64,000 bases of DNA from Pelodera strongyloides (GCA_036852015.1 JAANDG010000066.1:186001-250000), one strand, 5' to 3'. Shown: positions 23,563-34,815, counted from the stretch's first letter. Translations and numbers: made by a program. The notes: a model not told the origin generated them from the letters alone.

Positions 23563-24982
23563 CTGTAAAGACTGCTGTATGGAAAAGCAACAATGCAAAT
23601 CAGCTATTTTACATGACATAAACAACAGCTGAAACATATCGTTTCTGCAACCAATACACTACCTCGTCCCCTATCTTTCAATACACACAAATACAGTTCC
23701 GCACCAATACTGTCTATTCAAAATGCCCAACCTAATCTACAGTAGCTCGTCACAGCACAGAATCTGCAGCACTCAGTATCAGATGCTTACGGCAGACACA
23801 ATCTCTGGGTACAATCTTAGACAATTATCTTTCTATGTCGCAAACCTATCAAGCAACCCAGTCGATCAAACGATCAAAACACTCACCGTAAAAGTGAAAC
23901 TCGATAGGGGAAGTGCACAGTGCGTAGTGGATCCGCGTCATTATTGAGAAGGGAGACGGTACTTGTGGTAGACTCGTTTAGAATTCCTGACTCTCGATTC
24001 CCGACTCTGCATTGTCTAAAAAAGTCACCATGAACTAAGCAACCCAACTTTTTCAAAATACATGAATAAAGACTGAAACATGTAGATCCTGCAACATCCA
24101 GTCACCACCTACCATCTCCTGAGAGCAACTAGGACATGCTCCAGCTAGACACGACATACGATCCACAAAAACCAGCTAGAACCCACAGGAATTCAGCCAC
24201 AAGCCACAATAAGTCTACAACAAGAACACGGTATATAGCCAATAGCCTAGATTGCCCGATCACAAACCACAGTACCTAGTACCTAGCCTAGCACCTAGAC
24301 ACAAAATACAACCCACGACCGCTAGTCACAAGGTAATGTAAACACTGGCGTTGAAACAACGAACAACTTTAGCCGTTGCCCTGACATATGGGCAGCATGC
24401 AGAAAGAGAGCAGTTAAATCGAACATACTGGGAAGGATCAGCACTGTGACAAGCCGCGGAATCGTACACAGTTCTCAGGCAGAAATCGTTGTCACATCCG
24501 CAGATATCCCGGGCATCATCCTGACCAGCAGACCTGCCCCCGTTAGAGCTCTCAGTCTCTCAGCGATCTCTAAAAAGTACATTACATGGAATTACATTAC
24601 ATGAATAAATCGAACAAACTAGTCAGTCGTTCCGGGAGCTCCGGCTCACAGTCGCAGTAAGTAATTAACTCTAAACGGCGAAGGCGAATAAAAATCAGTC
24701 GAAATCAACTAGCAATAGCGGCCAAAGAACATCATCCCTTTAACCCGTGGTTTTAAAAAGGGACGAGTAGTTTGAAGGTCTGTCAGGCAATTATAGTTGT
24801 AGTACGGCCAGCATGGGTTATTACGGATTATGATACACTAAGGATAAGTATAAGATAAAGGATCTAGATAGCACCTATCTACATTACAATAACCGGAAAG
24901 AATTGATTAAATGAAGGCAAGACCTCTCAAGGCTGGTCAGGCCAAAGTTTAGTTTGATTGCATGAACGAAAAATTGGGGTAT

Positions 24983-25054
24983 TGGACGAGTGGGGGTCGA
25001 ACCCACGACCTCTGGATTACCGGTCCAGTATGCTAACCACTACACTACCGCCAC
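24983..25054 (-). tRNA. tRNA-like gene, copy 1 (anticodon GGU by position)
   Basis: The 72-nt cloverleaf is good in the D-arm (GTGT/GCAT), anticodon stem (CTGGA/TCCAG) and T-arm (GTGGG/CCCAC), with A-box TAGTGTAGTGG and B-box GGTTCGACCCC. A TTTTT terminator follows. Loop CCGGTAA gives anticodon GGU (Thr), but position 33 is C rather than U and the first two acceptor pairs mismatch. Transcription is plausible; decoding is doubtful. Confidence 0.6.
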
Positions 25055-25264
25055 CCACACCCAAATTTCGTTCTTGCTAGCGACTTATACGGCTCGCCTG
25101 CAACACACAGTGGGCGCATAGCACCACAACTGCCTGGGGGGTTATAAACCACAATACCAGCTAGGTGTGCATAACCGGAAAGAATTGATTAAATGAAGGC
25201 AAGACCTCTCAAGGCTGGTCAGGCCAAAGTTTAGTTTGATTGCATGAACGAAAAATTGGGGTAT

Positions 25265-25336
25265 TGGACGAGTGGGGGTCGAACCCACGACCTCTGGATT
25301 ACCGGTCCAGTATGCTAACCACTACACTACCGCCAC
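25265..25336 (-). tRNA. tRNA-like gene, copy 2
   Basis: Identical across the 72 nt to copy 1, 282 bp away, in the same orientation. Confidence 0.6.
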
Positions 25337-25645
25337 CTACACCCAAATTTCGTTCTTGCTAGCGACTTATACGGCTCGCCTGCAACACACAGTGGGCGCA
25401 TAGCACCACAACTGGGTTCGACCCCCACTCGTCCAATACCCCAATTTTTCGTTCATGCAATCAAACTAAACTTTGGCCTGACCAGCCTTGAGAGGTCTTG
25501 CCTTCATTTAATCAATTCTTTCCGGTTATGCACACCTAGCTGGTATTGTGGTTTATAACCCCCCAGGCAGTTGTGGTGCTATGCGCCCACTGTGTGTTGC
25601 AGGCGAGCCGTATAAGTCGCTAGCAAGAACGAAATTTGGGTGTGG

Positions 25646-25717
25646 GTGGCGGTAGTGTAGTGGTTAGCATACTGGACCGGTAATCCAGAGGTCGTGGGTT
25701 CGACCCCCACTCGTCCA
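25646..25717 (+). tRNA. tRNA-like gene, copy 3
   Basis: Same sequence as copies 1 and 2 in the opposite orientation. A truncated 3' part of another copy (T-arm onward) sits at the inversion joint, about 25414-25437. Confidence 0.6.
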
Positions 25718-25927
25718 ATACCCCAATTTTTCGTTCATGCAATCAAACTAAACTTTGGCCTGACCAGCCTTGAGAGGTCTTGCCTTCATTTAATCAATTC
25801 TTTCCGGTTATGCACACCTAGCTGGTATTGTGGTTTATAACCCCCCAGGCAGTTGTGGTGCTATGCGCCCACTGTGTGTTGCAGGCGAGCCGTATAAGTC
25901 GCTAGCAAGAACGAAATTTGGGTGTGG

Positions 25928-25999
25928 GTGGCGGTAGTGTAGTGGTTAGCATACTGGACCGGTAATCCAGAGGTCGTGGGTTCGACCCCCACTCGTCCA
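25928..25999 (+). tRNA. tRNA-like gene, copy 4
   Basis: 282 bp downstream of copy 3, identical, again followed by a T5 terminator at 26009-26013. Confidence 0.6.
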
Positions 26000-26159
26000 A
26001 TACCCCAATTTTTCGTTCATGCAATCAAACTATACATTACAATAGTCATATACACAAATTACGGTAGCTAGCCGTACGTAGTCCGAACCCGATTTGGCTC
26101 TATCTTGCTATAGATGTCCCGAAATCAACCAAATCTTCCTTCCGCATTAATCAACTCAC

Positions 26160-26248
26160 CCTAATAAACTGGGATACTCCGCGAATCCTGTCTATGTGTG
26201 GGAGAGCTCCGGCAGTGTCACCGTCCAGCTCATTCATAGCCGGATGTA
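26160..26248 (-). CDS. Duplicated exon with MNELDGDTAG motif, copy 1
   Basis: The acceptor GATCGTCAG and donor GTGAGT bound 89 bp in phase 1/0. The frame includes HPAMNELDGDTAGALPHIDR and GVSQFIR. Two further copies exist: 29896-29984 (N-E to N-Q) and a more diverged one near 29385-29445. No domain recognised. Confidence 0.45.
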
Positions 26249-26349
26249 CTGACGATCCACAATTTCACATCCATGTGTCCAGTTTGCATCAGTTGATATA
26301 GACCTACGGAGCACAAGAGATTAGTTAATAGAACCGAACTGTTTTACAG

Positions 26350-27225
26350 GATATCAAAGAAAGCTGAAACATTTAGATTCCACGATACTTTGCCACAATT
26401 CCACTTCGGTTATTAACAATAACCATAATAAATAACAACCATTCCTAGTTACTGCTTCAATCTCGAATTTACAACTAGCCATTATAGTCTAACACTTGCG
26501 CACACTATCATAAACACACCGGCAAGCTACAACCAGCGGATGTCGCCTGACACACAGTCCCTTAGTCGATTATAACCACAACAAAACATACATAGATAAT
26601 AATCCACATATTCAAACCAAACACAGTGACAACGAACCACAAAAAATATCTGGATAAGCTGGGGAATCGCACACCGCCAACGGAGAGCCACTCGTCGCCG
26701 CACTCACAGCTCGACACGATCGTCATGCGGCAGCGGCTGTGGCGAAGGCTTCCGAGTGATTTCTAAAATCATCCGGATAACGCACCTCGCTCTCTCATCA
26801 TGAACTGACATACCAATTGACATACAAAATTGAAACATTTAGCTTCCACGATACTTTGCCACAATTTCACTTCGGTTATTAACAGTAACAAACAACAACC
26901 ATGCCTAGTTACCGCATCAAACTATCCACTATCGTCTAAAACATGCGCACACTATCGTAATCACACCAGCAAGCTACAACTAACAGTTGTCGCCTGTCAC
27001 ACAGACGCTTAGTCGATTATAACCACAACAAAAGATACATAGATAATAATCCACATATTCAAACCAAACACAGTGACAACGAACTAACGAACCACAAAAA
27101 TCCCAGGTAAGCTGGCGGAATCGGACACATCCAGCGAAGAGGCGGAGAGGCCACATCGCATCCGCACGCACACATCTCGACACGGTCGTCATGCGGCAGC
27201 GGCGAGAGCTTCCGAGTGATTCACG
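26350..27225. repeat. Imperfect tandem duplication, about 460-bp unit
   Basis: TCCACGATACTTTGCCACAA (26379 and 26847), TTCGGTTATTAACA, CTTAGTCGATTATAACC and CACGATCGTCATGCGG/CACGGTCGTCATGCGG recur in order at an offset of about 460 bp. Confidence 0.8.
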
Positions 27226-27242
27226 AGTGAATTGAGAGGCCA

Positions 27243-29650
27243 TTCATGCCAGGTGCCAGTCATTTTGTACACATTCTTTCAACGAACCTAAAACATGTAT
27301 GGTTACGAACAAGAACGGAACAAATCTTTTCATAAACACTTGGAAAGCGAGAATCCTCAACAGAGTACCTAGTATTTAGTCAGAATTCAACAATCAATAA
27401 TCCCTTCCCCAATTTGAATGAATCAACCAAATAACTCAGACTTTATTCAATAGATCCAAGTCTCCAAGTAACAATCTAGAACCTTGAGCTCCTGGTTCAA
27501 TTCTCGACCATAAAGTACCCAACCCAATTACAACTTACAAGTGGTGCCAGTGTTGTATGCATTATTTTTTATGACACCGCACCCAGGCTTAACCCAACAG
27601 TGGCTAGTCACAGTTTACGAAATACACACCGACGATTGCTCACTGCTCACAACCATGCTATAGTTACAAAAATGGACCAACCTACCGCAAACGCACAGAA
27701 TATGCATGTTACCGTAACCAATCATAACCACAATTTGGAACCAGCTACACTGCTACACTGCTACATAGCACAGAAAAGTTCAGCTGGACAACACACTGTT
27801 TCCCCAAGTTGATCAAATCAAACTTAAACAAGTGGTCAAACAACTCACTGTAAAGTGGGAACCTCCTCCTGTACATGAGTGGGCGAAATGCTTGTAGAAT
27901 CACCAATGGTAGTTTACCACTCCCATTTACAAACCGCTGAGATAGGGCAAGTCGTGGTACGTCTGTAAAGACTGCTGTATGGAAAAGCAACAATGCAACT
28001 CAGCTATTTCGTTTCTGCAACCAAATACACTACCTCGTCCCCTATCTTTTAATGCACACCCGCACCAACAATGTCTATTCAAAATGCGCAACCTCATCTA
28101 CAGTAGCTAGTCACATCTCAGAATCTGCAGCACTCAGTCACAGATGCTTACAGTAGATCTAGGCACAATCTTAGACAGGTATCATCATTCCATGTCCCAA
28201 ATCTACCAATCAACCGAGTCGAACAATCAACTCACCGGAAAAGGGGAAAACTGAGTAGAGTAGTGCGTAGTGGATCCACACCATTATTGAGCAGGTAGAC
28301 TATTACTCTTTAGTTCCCCTGACCCTCGATTCCCGACTCTGCACTGCTTAAACAAGACCGATCTAAAACCCTGAAGTCGAAATCCGAAAAAACGGAACCG
28401 AAATTTGTCTAGGAATATTAATAAGAGCTGAAACATGTAGATCCTGCAACATCCAGTCACCACCAACAATCCCCAGACAGCGAATGGGACAGGCGCCAGC
28501 TAGACACAATGTACGATCCACAAAAACTAGAACCCACAGGAATTCAGCCACAAGCCCCAATAAATCTACAGCATAATTTACGGTACACAGTCAAGATTCT
28601 AGATTGCCCGGTCGCAAACCACAGTACCTAGTCTAGCACATAGACGCAAGACACAACCCACGACCGCTAGTCACAAGGTAATGCGTAGTTAAACGCTGGC
28701 GTTGAAACAACGAACAACCTTAGCCGTTGCCCTGACATATGGGCATCATGCAGAAAGAGAGCAGTTAAATAGAACATTGTGCGACAACATACTGAGAAGG
28801 ATCGGCGTCGTGACAAGCTGCGGAATCGTACACAGTTCTCAGAGAGGCAGAGGAATCGTTGTCACATCCGCAGATATTCCGGGCAACATCCTGACCAGCA
28901 GACCAGCGCCCCGTTAGAGCTCTCAGCGATCTCTAAAAAGTACACTACATGGCATTACATGAATAAATCGAACAAACTAGTCAGTCGTTCCGGAGTTCCG
29001 GTTCCGGCTCACATTCGCAGTAATTAACTCTAAACGGCGAAGGAGAATAAAAATCAGTCGAAATCGACTAGCGGAGAGCCAAATCGTCACCGCACTCACA
29101 CACCTCTACACGGTCGTCCGTCGTCATGCGACAGAGGCGTAACCCGTGGTTTTAAAAAGGGACTAGTTGTTTGAAGGTCTGTCAGGCAATTACTAGTTGT
29201 AGTACGGTCAGCACGGGCTATTACGGATTATGTTACACTAAGGATATTCGCAAGATAAATGATCTAGGTAGCACCTATCTGCAGTACACAGTCATATACA
29301 CAATTTACGGTAGCTAGTCGTTAGAAGTCCGAAGTACGAACCCGATTCAGCTCGATCCTGTTACAGACGTCTCGAAATGATCTCTGTGTGCGAGATCTCT
29401 GACGGTGTCAACGCCCAGCTGATTCATAGCCGGATGTATTCACGACACGATCCACAATTTCACAATGTGACCAGTTTGCATCAGTCGAAGTAGATCTACG
29501 GAGAGGAAGAGGTTAGTTAATGGAATCGAACCATTTTAACATTTAGATAACACGATACGCTGCGGTTGCCACAATTTCACAGCGGTCATTAACAATAACA
29601 ACCATACCTATGTACTAGTGCAATCTCGAATTAAAAAAAAAACCAGTCAC
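27243..29650. repeat. Segmental duplication, copy Q
   Basis: Counterpart of 22757-26100 without the tRNA-like insert. A plus-strand frame at 28702-28917 has a disrupted counterpart at about 24360-24550, so it is not likely to be coding. Confidence 0.85.
27849..27962 (-). CDS. Duplicated exon, copy 2
   Basis: The second copy of exon 23449-23562, with splice sites, length and frame all preserved. One conservative change is visible (GKLPLVIL in place of GKLPVVIL). Preservation of frame and sites suggests selection or a very recent duplication; the near-identical introns favour the latter. Confidence 0.45.
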
Positions 29651-29759
29651 TATCGTCTAGTCTAAAACATGCGCATGCACACTATCATAATCAAACCAGC
29701 GGAGAGCCAAATCGTCGCCACACTCACACGTTTCGACACGGTCGTAATGCAACTTAAAC

Positions 29760-30520
29760 AAGTGCTCAAACAACTCACTCTAAAGTGGGAACCTGCTCCT
29801 GTATACGAGTGGGCGAAAGGCTTGTAGACTCACCACTGGTAGTTTTATCCCGTCTCGAAATCAACCAAATCTTCCTTCCGCATTAATCAACTCACCCTAA
29901 TAAACTGGGATACTCCGCGAATCCTGTCTATGTGTGGGAGAGCTCCGGCAGTGTCACCGTCCAGCTGATTCATAGCCGGATGTACTGACGATCCACAATT
30001 TCACATCCATGTGTCCAGTTTGCATCAGTTGATATAGACCTACGGAGCACAAGAGATTAGTTAATAGAACCGAACTGTTTTACAGGATATCAAAGAAAGC
30101 TGAAACATTTAGATTCCACGATACTTTGCCACAATTCCACTTCGGTTATTAACAATAACCATAATAAATAACAACCATTCCTAGTTACTGCTTCAATCTC
30201 GAATTTACAACTAGCCATTATAGTCTAACACTTGCGCTCCCTATCACAGTCAAACCGGCAAGCTACAACCAGCGGATGTCGCCTGTCACACAGTCCCTTA
30301 GTCGATTATAACCACAACAAAAGACACACAGAAGATAATAATCCACATATTCAAACTAAACACAGTGACAACGAACCACAAAATATCCAGGTAAGCTGGA
30401 GGAATCGGACACACCCAGCGAAGAGGCGGAGAGCCAAATCGTCGACGCACGCACACATCTCGACACGGTCGTCATGCGGCAGCGGCTGCGGCGATAGCTT
30501 CCGAGTGATTTCTAAAAGCA
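29760..30520. repeat. Chimeric duplication joint and copy R
   Basis: A truncated copy of exon 23449-23562 (29770-29845) stops at GGTAGTTTTA and continues directly into a near-exact copy of 26104-26760. The abrupt switch marks a recombination joint at about 29846. Confidence 0.75.
29896..29984 (-). CDS. Duplicated exon with MNQLDGDTAG motif, copy 2
   Basis: Copy of 26160-26248 with the same splice sites and frame; only Glu-Gln differs at the visible motif. Confidence 0.4.
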
Positions 30521-30664
30521 TTCGGATTACGCATCTCGCATTATGAAGAACAAAAATACATCGACAATACAGTCACAAAAGTACATGGACAATATGAGTT
30601 CATCAATTCATGTACGATGAAGTCAAACCAAAAATCTAGGAGTATCAATGAAAAAAACAACTAC

Positions 30665-30717
30665 CTGCCGTATGAACTGAGTGCTGGCGACATCAACAAG
30701 TGCGAGAGCGTGGCGTA
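30665..30717 (-). CDS. Single exon candidate in the array
   Basis: The acceptor GTATTCAG and donor GTAGTT bound 53 bp in phase 0/2: YATLSHLLMSPALSSYG. Upstream exon 26160-26248-type copies end in phase 0, so linkage is possible but unproven. Confidence 0.35.
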
Positions 30718-31009
30718 CTGAATACTGAACCAGAATCTGTAATATAGTAATATCAATTTCCGTTAACACGTCAACCACCCTACATAAACGATTCCTCATT
30801 CTAAACGTGCCAACAAAATATTTACGTGGAATTAATGTGCCCCAAGCAAAGGATGACAGTCAACAAATCTCAATGTTTCATGGATCGAATAAATTTAGAA
30901 GCAGCATTTCTGCTCCATTTCTCTGGCATCCATCCAAGAGACAACCCCCAATGATATAATAAAACCGGTTCGCACTTCACAACGACCATTGACCAACAGC
31001 AAAGCTTAC

Positions 31010-31163
31010 CGTAAAGCGGGAAACGTTCCGTTGATAGTGTCATTAGTCATTAGGATAGAATTCCACATCGTAACATGGAAGTTCGTCTCCATGTTGATGC
31101 CAGGTCAGGTCAAAGGGGCGGGATTTCGCCATCCAATTGTGTCGAGCTCGTATCCGAATCTCC
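31010..31163 (-). pseudogene. Exon broken by a 7-bp duplication
   Basis: Bounded by acceptor TTTTATAG and donor GTAAGC. The frame NWMAKSRPFDLTWHQHGDEL..YDVEFYPND stops at a TAA created by a 7-bp direct duplication (plus-strand CATTAGT twice, 31041-31054). Past the duplication the frame would continue NGTFPALR, resembling the F-P-L ends of other array exons. Confidence 0.5.
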
Positions 31164-31899
31164 CTATAAAATATGAAAATACGAGGCGAGATATGTTATG
31201 AACTGAATTAAATCCTATCAGGGGGACTGATCACACAGACGACTCACGCACCTCCACCTCCACTTCGAACGACAGAAGTACCATTCACTTAAGGGAACTT
31301 ATGGAGTCAAAAAACCCTTAACAAGTTGAATAACAACAACGTCCCTATATTTATACAGCTTTTATAAGATACCTAACCTAGGTGCCCAGATACCGTGTCA
31401 GTACAGTACTTTAATGAATTTCTGCCACAACACTAGGGTTCTTATTTCAGGGCCGGGGAATAAAGGATAAACAAGTTGCATACCTTGTCTAGGCACAAAA
31501 TGACAGTCAGCATCATCATTGTACAGAACAACGGATCCACAATCGCGCACTCCTCACAACTCTGAACAAAACACCCATTTTGATGAAATAATAGGAATAA
31601 TCATCCCACAAAACTCGATGTTTCACTGTTCGACTAAATCATTCAGAACAAATATATTACATTTGTGTTGCCATTCGGAGACAGAGGCGGTTTTTAACTG
31701 AACTTTTGCATCACGGAATCCCATCTCGGAATAGAAATACAGTGAAGGAATAGCATGGAAAGGCTGCGAACAAACGGACTGTCACATAAAAATTGAACAT
31801 GCACATGTCTGCTTCGTTTGTCTAATTTTTGTAGGTACGTGCAGACATACGGAGATCGATTAACGCCCGCGTTAACATTCAAGTTGCCAACACCAAATG

Positions 31900-32340
31900 C
31901 GCTTTCAATCTACTAAGAAAGATGTCCCTGTCCCGAACGCGTTGGACCTGTGCCTCTAACCGACCTGTGAATTCTACACGCCCGGGTTAAGTATAAGCAT
32001 GCTTGTCACGTTTGAGTAAACTGAAAAAGTAGAATTCATAAAATTACCTGTAACATGACAGGCATGGCGGGATCACGAAGGGAGACAAGTCTCCAGACAC
32101 ACGAGGTACAGTAGAGAAGTTGAGTTGAGTTGAACGTCCAACAAGACCGACAATCGGGCAATCACAGTTACATCATAAAGCCACCGATTCAACTTCATAC
32201 TGAAATATACCCACTTAGATATCCGAGAGCTTACTATAAAAATGAGAACCGTCCCTTAATTTCAAAAAACAAAGTGCACTGTCAGGACAAAAAAAAAAGA
32301 AAAAGATGGAAAATGGAAGTTGCAACTGGTTCAAGAATCA
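31900..32340 (-). pseudogene. Partial array unit Z
   Basis: The donor-bounded exon end reads LVSLRDPAMPVMLQ before GTAATT (about 32048). The sequence upstream on the minus strand (GATGTAACTGTGATTGCCCG) aligns with the exon LVMICGLASK.. of unit A. A diverged fourth unit. Confidence 0.35.
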
Positions 32341-32362
32341 ATAGCGGCTGACACCAACCGCA

Positions 32363-32442
32363 ACAGGAGTCGAACCGACGAAACGCAGTACCTGCGCTGC
32401 TCTTGAGACAGCGACTTAGGCAATGCGCCACCTTACCCCTGT
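32363..32442 (-). tRNA. tRNA-Leu(CAA)-like sequence with long variable arm
   Basis: The acceptor ACAGGGG pairs with CTCCTGT, the anticodon stem GCTGT/GCAGC encloses CTCAAGA (anticodon CAA, U33 present), the variable arm GCAGGTACTGC folds, and B-box GGTTCGACTCC is present. The D- and T-arms fit poorly, so this may be a pseudogene or tRNA-derived element. Flanks CTGACACCAACCG and TGAATAAA are contiguous or nearly so in the paralogous unit at 34883-34922, so it was inserted after unit duplication. Confidence 0.45.
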
Positions 32443-32463
32443 TGGACTGAATAAATTCCTCAC

Positions 32464-34408
32464 CTAGTAACTATCCAGAACAGCATTCACGCTCGGTCCT
32501 GAGCCGCACCCGATCATCTTGTATCCAGGTCGAGAACTTCAACTCTTCAACAGTGATCCAGCAATTTCTTAGGTCCAACCAGGAGAGCCGACCCCGTAAC
32601 ATACGATTATGCACCCATGCATGCCACCTAAAATATAAAATATACTTCTTATAATAGTCTACAGTCTACATTCACAGGTACGCCCAAACCACAACACAAC
32701 AATCCAAACTCTCATAAAGAAGGTAAAGGTTAGACCCGTCTTCGCAAGAGTACTGAACTCTGCGCGCAGCGCGGGTCCCGCGCCTGAATTACACGCTCCG
32801 GCCCCTGCTCTCGGTTTTTGGTTTCCGTTAGTTCATTTCCTGGCCAAGGAGATAGCGATTGAGCGCACTATTTTAATGTTCTCGGTTCTGACGGGCTACC
32901 AACAAAGCTACCGAACTGCGGGGGAAAACGGCCCTGAATTCAACGAAGGCCTAGATATAGCACAACGAGACATCAATGCTTGACTACAATACCTGTGAAT
33001 TGGTAGGGACGGCGAGATTATGAAGCGGCACTGCGGCGCACAAGTCACACGTCGACGGTAGGTAGAGTTGAATGCGCAACAATTTGCTTGCCAATCCGCA
33101 AATCATCACCAGCTGACGTCATCGAGACCGAACCTAGTTTCTACTGAAATATGCATAATTAGAGATCTGGTTAGGCCCTTTTCCTACAAAAACATTGTTT
33201 TGACACGCGGTCGATGTGTCTTACCACTTACCATCCTTCCCAACCTTACATATTACGGATTACGCCTAAGGTTAGGCCCTTTTCATACAAAACTAAGAAA
33301 CACAGAATATCAGAAATCACATTCCAAATGACAAAGGCACCGACCGAGCCAAGAAAGTAGGCGCGAGTACGGAATTAGGGCGCGTTCGGGTTGCTCTTTC
33401 CGAAAGAGAAAGAGGCAAAACCCCCGTTCGGGTCGGACCTTTCCGAAAGGATTTAATGCTTTGTGAAAGTGAAAAGTACAGTACACACATTCCGTGAACA
33501 CGCAGGGGTTTTCGTTTTAAGATTTGAATCGATTTAATTGTGCACGGTGCATTTCCTTCCGGTCTTGTGCACGTACTGTCATGTGTCATGTGCCTGCCGG
33601 CAGGTCGGCGGTCGGGAAAAAATACAATTCCGAAATTGTGCACAAGTGCGCAGACGTGCACATTCAAATAAAAATAAAACCCCTGCGTGTTCACGGAAAG
33701 TGTGTACTGTACTTTTCACTTTCACAAAGCATTAAATCCTTTCGGAAAGGTCCAACCCGAACGGGGTTTTTGCCTCCTCTCTTTCGGAAAGAGCAAACCG
33801 AACGCGCCCTTACAAAAGAACTGCACGCCTGCACCATGCACTTGAATACAGAATACAGTACTAGACAAAAAAATACACATATGCTTGCGCAGAAATTCAC
33901 GCACCTCTAAACTATGCAGAACATCATTCGTAACCAGATCGGCTCAACCACGGCGCTCACGCCCGATAGAGTTTAACGGTTTAACCGGAAACTCATGTGT
34001 CCAGTTACAGCTTGTCCAGTCCTCGGTTGAACAACATGCACCCGTAACGACACCTATAAATAAAAGGAGTTAAGGGTTAAAGTCGTCTTACATTCTACTT
34101 TAGTTCGTAGCTGAGCTGACTAGCAGTTTTCACACTTATAACTTATAACAAAAGCCGAAGGAATCACGAAATGGAACCCAGGACCGCGTTTTCTACCCTA
34201 CCCTACACAGAACACACGTCGACGCAGATCACACTCACACTACCATAAAACGAAATACAGCTCACAGAATGTACCAACCATGCAACCAATGTGAACAGCT
34301 GAGTTTCGAACGGTTGGCCGGTTGGCGCACCCACGCACATCTCCGAACTTCATCTCACGATGTACATTATCGATGCAGTGGCACCTTATTAGAAATTGCG
34401 GGCAATTC
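32464..34408 (-). pseudogene. Array unit A (four exon relics, disrupted)
   Basis: In transcription order: an exon at about 34330-34408 (NCPQFLIRCHCIDNVHREM); an exon at 33905-34053, with stops; an exon at 32993-33112 (40 open codons, LVMICGLASKLLRIQ to VPTNSQ, phase 0/0); and an exon at 32464-32627 (HAWVHNRMLRGRLSW.., with TAG just before the donor). Phases do not close between the last two, and the second is broken. Unit A also holds a 432-bp transposon insertion. It is best read as a decayed copy of a multi-exon gene family. The family is not recognised. Confidence 0.5.
33378..33809. mobile_element. Foldback element with GGGCGCGTTCGG ends and TTA target duplication
   Basis: Inverted repeats of about 140 bp start GGGCGCGTTCGGGTTGCTC and end with the complement of the same terminus. 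They are flanked by TTA (33375-33377, 33810-33812). Units B (GGAATTAAAAAGGAACTG, about 36119) and C keep the empty site, proving insertion. A 3-bp TTA target fits PIF/Harbinger-type elements (class is inference). No transposase inside; open frames here are by-products of the arms. Confidence 0.85.
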
Positions 34409-34634
34409 CTAAATAAAGCATAAATTACTTTTTTTTTCATCGGTCCAACTAGCCACAATCAAATCACAGAGCACGTCACCAGCCTTGCCTAATTTTTCTC
34501 TCATTCGTCTCTCCACATGCAAGGCAAGCACAAGTGAACCGCGTAATTGTCTTTAGAATCAATCTCGCAACCCAGCCCTTTCGACAACGAATTCGCAAAC
34601 GACGGAAAGAACTGTCACATCCAATAAGCTTTAA

Positions 34635-34815
34635 AGCGAAATACCGGCGGTTTTTGAAACGCATCGTAGACAACTGAATTCTTACGTGTTTATGTTAAGA
34701 TACTCGAACTATGCGCGATTTTTTATTCTAGTTTATGCTCATTTGCATAAGCTGTATAAGAATGCTGGTGTACAGGTGTACTCGATGTGTTTCAAAAATC
34801 GGCCGGTATTTCGCT
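34635..34815. mobile_element. TTAA foldback element, AATACCGG family, copy 1
   Basis: AGCGAAATACCGGCGG..GGCCGGTATTTCGCT ends are flanked by TTAA (34631-34634, 34816-34819). Copies are at 37490-37668, 50121-50284 and 4010-4185. Confidence 0.8.

Larger units (their letters stand above)
24891..26033. mobile_element. Inserted palindromic tRNA-like gene block
   Basis: A 282-bp unit (tRNA-like gene plus leader) occurs twice head-to-tail in minus orientation (24891-25172, 25173-25414), then inverts near 25414 and occurs about twice in plus orientation. The insert is flanked by the 11-bp direct repeat TACATTACAAT (24880-24890, 26033-26043). The paralogous site at about 29279-29290 has no insert. No terminal inverted repeat or transposase is present. 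Confidence 0.85.
22757..26760. repeat. Segmental duplication, copy P
   Basis: From ATGCCAGATGCCTGTCATTTTG onward this matches 27243-29350 with about 4.4-kb offset and high identity, including the exon at 23449-23562 and the block at 24350-24650. Its last part (26104-26760) matches 29850-30500 nearly base for base. Copy P carries a 1143-bp insertion (24891-26033) that copy Q lacks. Confidence 0.9.

Noticed and set aside
28702..29027. Plus-strand frame that looks protein-like
   Set aside because: The paralogous copy at 24.36-24.60 kb has indels breaking the frame, and neighbouring exons are all on the minus strand.
33524..33910. Overlapping open frames on both strands
   Set aside because: They mirror each other because they lie in the inverted arms of the TTA-flanked foldback element.
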